Below, piece after piece: positions 60,908 to 64,000 of a DNA stretch of 64,000 nt. Position 1 is the stretch's first letter, and each line of letters starts with the position of its first letter. A program made the position numbers and the translations under genes. Source of the stretch: Desulfosporosinus youngiae DSM 17734 (GTDB lineage: Bacteria > Bacillota > Desulfitobacteriia > Desulfitobacteriales > Desulfitobacteriaceae). The notes beneath the pieces were generated by a model. The model saw nothing but the letters and a program-made list of their open reading frames with translations, was not told where the DNA came from and did not search any database. Location of the stretch: contig NZ_CM001441.1 of NCBI RefSeq assembly GCF_000244895.1, positions 3,306,226 through 3,370,225 of the forward strand. The letters run 5' to 3'.

Positions 60908-61984
60908 CTAATATCCCAGACCTCCTTGCCAACAACGAACAATTTCTAAGGTTTCCTGGATTGGCAGCGCTGTCCGGATATGTCCATCCCGCCCTTCCAT
61001 TGTCTTAGCTAAGAACATTGAGTTCCAAATACTCTCTGCGCTTGCTTCAACTACAGCTCTGAAGAATTCATCTAAGTCCCAATCCGATAAATAATTATTC
61101 AAATTGCCCTTATAAGTACTGACCATCAGACAGAAATCCCCGCTTCCTGTCATGGAGATTGAACCAGTCCTTGCCATTCCCAAGCTTGCTCTGCGCGCCA
61201 GCTGTTTTAATTGCCAGCGGGATATGGGAGCATCCGTAATTCCTACGAGAATTAATGAACCTGGAATATACCCTAAGGGCTGCTGAGTTAACAATTTTCC
61301 TACCGGAACACCCACTAGATAAAAATCAGGTAAAACTCCGAAATTCGCAAGAGCAAGCATTCCTAAGACATAATTACGCCCACTCTGATCCTTAACAAGA
61401 CGGGAAGAACTCCCAATCCCGCCTTTCATTTGAAAACTGGACATACCAACTCCCGCCCCAACATTACCCTGCTCAATCGGACCTTTAGCAGCACGTTGAA
61501 GCGCCAATATGGCATCCCATGGTTTGACATGACGTCCGCGTATGTCGTTTAGATAAGAATCATCACACTCCAAAACAACAATATTTGGAGTTCGCCCATC
61601 ATTCCCAATTTCCGGATTCTGTTTTAATAGATAGGTGATAACTCCATTAGCTACATCATTCACGCTAAGTGTATTGGTTAATAAAATTGGAGAATTCAAG
61701 ACACCTGTTTCTTGAATGTAAGGAACTCCTAGAGACTTCCCATACCCATTTATGACCTCTATACCGGCGCTGCATGGCTCACGATACAGATTATTCGTGC
61801 GGGGTAAGATCGCAGTCACGCCTGTTCTGACAGGACCCTTACCTGGAATTAACGGTCCAACTCCTTGAATTAGGGATACATGACCCACTCGCACTCCCGG
61901 TACATCCGTTATATCATTGTTCGTGCCGGCCGGCATCTGTCCCACCCAAAGCCCTAAATCCCGCGGTGTCCTTCTTACTTGCAT
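60908..61984 (-). CDS. P1-family peptidase (DmpA/S58-like)
   Basis: 358 residues from ATG 61984. N-terminal nucleophile-type fold: NNDITDVPGVRVGHVSLIQG, VRTGVTAILP, CSAGIEVINGYGKSLGVPYIQETG (in parts), EQGNVGAGVGMSSFQMKGGIGSSSRLV, where the GIGSSSR Ser is the probable autocatalytic nucleophile. DmpA cleaves N-terminal amino acids or beta-peptides. The substrate is unknown here. The ribosome site GGAGGGG lies in a hairpin (61992-62026). Confidence 0.9.
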   Translation of the reverse strand: MQVRRTPRDLGLWVGQMPAGTNNDITDVPGVRVGHVSLIQGVGPLIPGKGPVRTGVTAILPRTNNLYREPCSAGIEVINGYGKSLGVPYIQETGVLNSPILLTNTLSVNDVANGVITYLLKQNPEIGNDGRTPNIVVLECDDSYLNDIRGRHVKPWDAILALQRAAKGPIEQGNVGAGVGMSSFQMKGGIGSSSRLVKDQSGRNYVLGMLALANFGVLPDFYLVGVPVGKLLTQQPLGYIPGSLILVGITDAPISRWQLKQLARRASLGMARTGSISMTGSGDFCLMVSTYKGNLNNYLSDWDLDEFFRAVVEASAESIWNSMFLAKTMEGRDGHIRTALPIQETLEIVRCWQGGLGY

Positions 61985-61991
61985 CAAAAAC

Positions 61992-62026
61992 CCCTCCGTT
62001 GTAACACTATGGGCACTATCGGAGGG
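61992..62026 (-). promoter_or_regulatory. Hairpin masking the P1 peptidase ribosome site
   Basis: CCCTCCG pairs perfectly with CGGAGGG (7 bp, 61992-61998 with 62020-62026). On the message the CGGAGGGG arm is the ribosome site, 6 bases before ATG 61984. The loop contains CACTAT GGG CACTAT on the plus strand. Confidence 0.45.
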
Positions 62027-62078
62027 ATATGAATAAATATCTGATAATTAATTTAAACTTTGACCCTGCAGACAATTG

Positions 62079-62660
62079 TCAAGCCTCCAACGTCTTTTCA
62101 GAGAGTCCGTCAAAAAAAACAGAGAGGGCATGGTTCAACTCCTGATGCAAATCTCCCGTACCGGAAACAAACCAGCGGATAAAATGCTGCACCATCATTC
62201 CTTCCAAGCTTTCCGCCAGAAAAGCAGGATCAAACTCACGGCTGATTTCACCATTTTGCTGCCCAACCGTTAGGATAGCTAATAAACCGTAATGCAAGCT
62301 CATATCATAATCTGCCCCTTCACGACTCCGCACAGTGACCCAGGCAATTTCACGATCCTTTGTCATAAAATCAGCCCAATCTTGAAGAAGGGTCCCTAAC
62401 CGCTGTCGTGTGCCTATACTGGGCTTTTGACGCCCCTTATTGGCAAGATCCTGCCATGTTCGTCTGGAAAACTCCGTAATCACGGCTTCTTTTGTAGGAA
62501 AATAGTTATAAAACGTTCCTTTACCTACATCGGCCTTCTGCGTAATTTGTTCAACAGATGTAGCTGAAAACCCTTGCCTACGAAAAAGCTGCATAGCATT
62601 GGAGAATATCCGTTCGCGAGTTTCTTTTTTCTTACGCTCTCTGCGAGACAACTCTTTCAC
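62079..62660 (-). CDS. TetR-family transcriptional regulator
   Basis: 193 residues. HTH at about 15-60 (ERIFSNAMQLFRRQGFSATSVEQITQKADVGKGTFYNYFPTKEAVI, in parts). The C-terminal ligand-binding domain is generic. A 16-nt palindrome upstream (62773-62788) could be its operator. No efflux or degradation genes are adjacent except glycerate kinase upstream and the P1 peptidase downstream. Confidence 0.9.
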   Translation of the reverse strand: MKELSRRERKKKETRERIFSNAMQLFRRQGFSATSVEQITQKADVGKGTFYNYFPTKEAVITEFSRRTWQDLANKGRQKPSIGTRQRLGTLLQDWADFMTKDREIAWVTVRSREGADYDMSLHYGLLAILTVGQQNGEISREFDPAFLAESLEGMMVQHFIRWFVSGTGDLHQELNHALSVFFDGLSEKTLEA

Positions 62661-62772
62661 TTTAGAATCCCCCCTTATCCCAATATCAGTAAGAAAAAAC
62701 TATAATTATCTATTCTAGATTTTACATTTTTTTCCTTCTGTTAAAAGGGGATATCTACAAATTATTTAGTTG

Positions 62773-62788
62773 GTTGAACGTGTTCAAC
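62773..62788. promoter_or_regulatory. Palindrome GTTGAAC GT GTTCAAC upstream of the TetR gene
   Basis: A perfect 16-nt dyad that overlaps the glycerate kinase stop and lies 113 bases above the TetR start. It could be a TetR operator or a weak hairpin. Confidence 0.4.
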
Positions 62789-63944
62789 TTCGGTTCAGTT
62801 TTGAAGCGGACTTCCATCCAAGTTTCCAGACCGAGAGGATCCTCCAAACTTCCCTTTCCAATTGTTCTTGAGCTTTGGCAAAGGCTTCTTCTAAAGAAGC
62901 AGGCCCTTCGGAAATACTAAAGCAACTCTCAATCCCTTGATCTGAGAGAAGATTTGGGGGCCCTTCTACAGATCCCGATACAACCAACACCGGGACATCA
63001 TACTTTTGGGCCAAGGCTGCAACACCTACCGGTACTTTTCCGTAAGCTGTCTGAAAATCGGTCCTTCCTTCACCTGTTAATACTAAATCAGCACCTTTGA
63101 TTTTTTCCTCTGCTTTAGATACTTCTAAGACGATTTGCGACCCCGGCCGCAATTCTGCGCCCAAAAAACCGACGGCACCTGCACCAAGTCCTCCGGCAGC
63201 GCCGCCTCCTGCTAATTCCAGCAGATTTCTGCCTGCAACAGCACTAAGACATTCCCCATAATTTTTCAAAGCCCCATCCAGTTTCTGAACCTCTTCCGGG
63301 TTAGCACCCTTTTGCGGACCATAAACAGCGCTGGCACCTTCCGGTCCACAAAGGGGATTTTGAACATCACAAGCTACTTCAATTCTTACCTTTGAGAGAA
63401 AGGGACTCAGTTCTGACATATCTATGCAGGCAAGCTGGGCAAGGGCCGCTCCCCCAGGAGGCAACTCCTTACCCCGGGAATCCAGTAATTTGGCTCCTAA
63501 GGCGACAGCAAGACCTGCTCCGCCGTCATTAGTCGCACTTCCTCCAATACCGAGCAAAATTTTATTCACACCACGTTCTAAGGCATCCTTAATAAGCAAA
63601 CCTGTTCCATAGGTAGAGGTTACGGATGGGTTCTTTTCATCATCCGCTAAAAGGGTCAGCCCGGAAGCCGCAGCCATTTCAATAATGGCGGTCGAACCAT
63701 TATCGATAAGACCATACATTGCCTCAATTGGACGGCCAAGCGGATCTGTAACCTTCACTTTAACCTCTGCTCCGCGGACCGCACTTAGGATAGCTTCTAC
63801 AGTCCCTTCCCCCCCATCGGCCATCGGGATCATATGGATCTCACTTTCCGGATAGACCCGCTGAACTCCTCTGCGCATAGCTTGGGCAACGTTTAAGGCA
63901 TTCAGACAACCCTTGAACGAGTCGGGTGCAATGACAATCCGCAT
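62784..63944 (-). CDS. Glycerate kinase (GlxK/GarK family)
   Basis: 386 residues, normal size. MRIVIAPDSFKGCLNA is the family N-terminus; MADGGEGTVEAIL, DPLGRPIEAMYGL, LLGIGGSATNDGGAGLAVALGA, ACDVQNPLCGPEGAS and LTGEGRTDFQTAYGKVPVGVA complete the signature. It phosphorylates D-glycerate to 2- or 3-phosphoglycerate. ATG 63944 has GAGGAG 10 bases upstream and is preferred over a longer start at 63992. Confidence 0.93.
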   Translation of the reverse strand: MRIVIAPDSFKGCLNALNVAQAMRRGVQRVYPESEIHMIPMADGGEGTVEAILSAVRGAEVKVKVTDPLGRPIEAMYGLIDNGSTAIIEMAAASGLTLLADDEKNPSVTSTYGTGLLIKDALERGVNKILLGIGGSATNDGGAGLAVALGAKLLDSRGKELPPGGAALAQLACIDMSELSPFLSKVRIEVACDVQNPLCGPEGASAVYGPQKGANPEEVQKLDGALKNYGECLSAVAGRNLLELAGGGAAGGLGAGAVGFLGAELRPGSQIVLEVSKAEEKIKGADLVLTGEGRTDFQTAYGKVPVGVAALAQKYDVPVLVVSGSVEGPPNLLSDQGIESCFSISEGPASLEEAFAKAQEQLEREVWRILSVWKLGWKSASKLNRS

Positions 63945-64000
63945 TATTATTTCACTCCTCAGACTGAGCGCGCCGCCCAAAATACAGACCAAGTTTAAGT

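Noticed and set aside
1-64000. CRISPR array, prophage or intact insertion sequence
   Set aside because: No regularly spaced direct repeats apart from the coding 18-bp array, no transposase, integrase or structural phage genes.

Overview
The window looks like the chromosome of an anaerobic, probably spore-forming Clostridia of the Desulfitobacterium/Desulfosporosinus type. This is an inference from gene content: futalosine-route menaquinone genes (mqnE, mqnA, plus a menG-type methyltransferase), an L-lactate utilisation pair with a fused LutB-LutA subunit, a HesB-like protein with an in-frame TGA read as selenocysteine, a c-di-AMP riboswitch in front of an NlpC/P60 hydrolase, rubredoxin, c-di-GMP enzymes, an orphan PAS histidine kinase and a hopene/sporulenol-type cyclase. 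Base composition is moderate to low GC, apart from a few GC-rich intergenic blocks. No phage, integron, CRISPR array or intact transposase is visible.

Layout. 0-8.9 kb: the 3'-truncated end of a DinG helicase (minus), a lipoprotein and a PabC-like lyase (plus), then a minus-strand run holding a ferritin-like protein, FlhB-tail and FliK-like proteins, a DUF2103-like protein, a phosphodiesterase and mqnE. 9-16.9 kb: a YdcZ-type transporter, uvrC with an overlapping 54-residue Cys-rich gene, the riboswitch-controlled NlpC/P60 enzyme, the UPF0210/ACT pair and the HesB-like selenoprotein. 17-29 kb: a TPR protein, GC-rich repeats, pepF, pheA, thrC and a uridine-kinase-like protein, then a minus-strand run from an HD-GYP protein through nth, an FAH-family enzyme, mqnA, a GIY-YIG protein and a tautomerase. 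29-41 kb: TSUP and VanW-type proteins, a PRC-barrel protein, a protein with 14 hexapeptide repeats, a diguanylate cyclase, menG, PadR-MFS and TetR-YczE units, and a zinc-ribbon protein with a possible translation-controlling hairpin. 41-49 kb: HD protein, ComFB, Crp/Fnr regulator, a Ski2-like helicase, rubredoxin and a HAD phosphatase. 49-56 kb: lutC-lutBA with a GntR-type operator, tRNA-Ala(CGC), an XRE regulator and a cluster of very small genes. 56-64 kb: class II terpene cyclase, N-acetyltransferase, orphan sensor kinase, an unrecognised 416-residue protein, a DmpA-like P1 peptidase, a TetR regulator and glycerate kinase.

The most unusual signal is not protein-coding. A GC-rich intergenic element of about 183 nt occurs at 18.3 kb (minus), 27.2 kb (plus) and 46.7 kb (plus, with about 66 extra nt). 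A diverged relative lies at 17.95 kb. Each is a long imperfect hairpin around a conserved apical core. The relative keeps the core and the pairing but uses unrelated stem sequences. Each lies at or very near the 3' end of a gene. Two further palindrome families (GGGGCAATTC-type and GTGTCAGGGGGACGGGG-type) are also dispersed here. I found no clear new protein system. The dispersed structured element, the selenoprotein, the hairpin-masked ribosome binding sites and the cluster of very small genes are the best leads.
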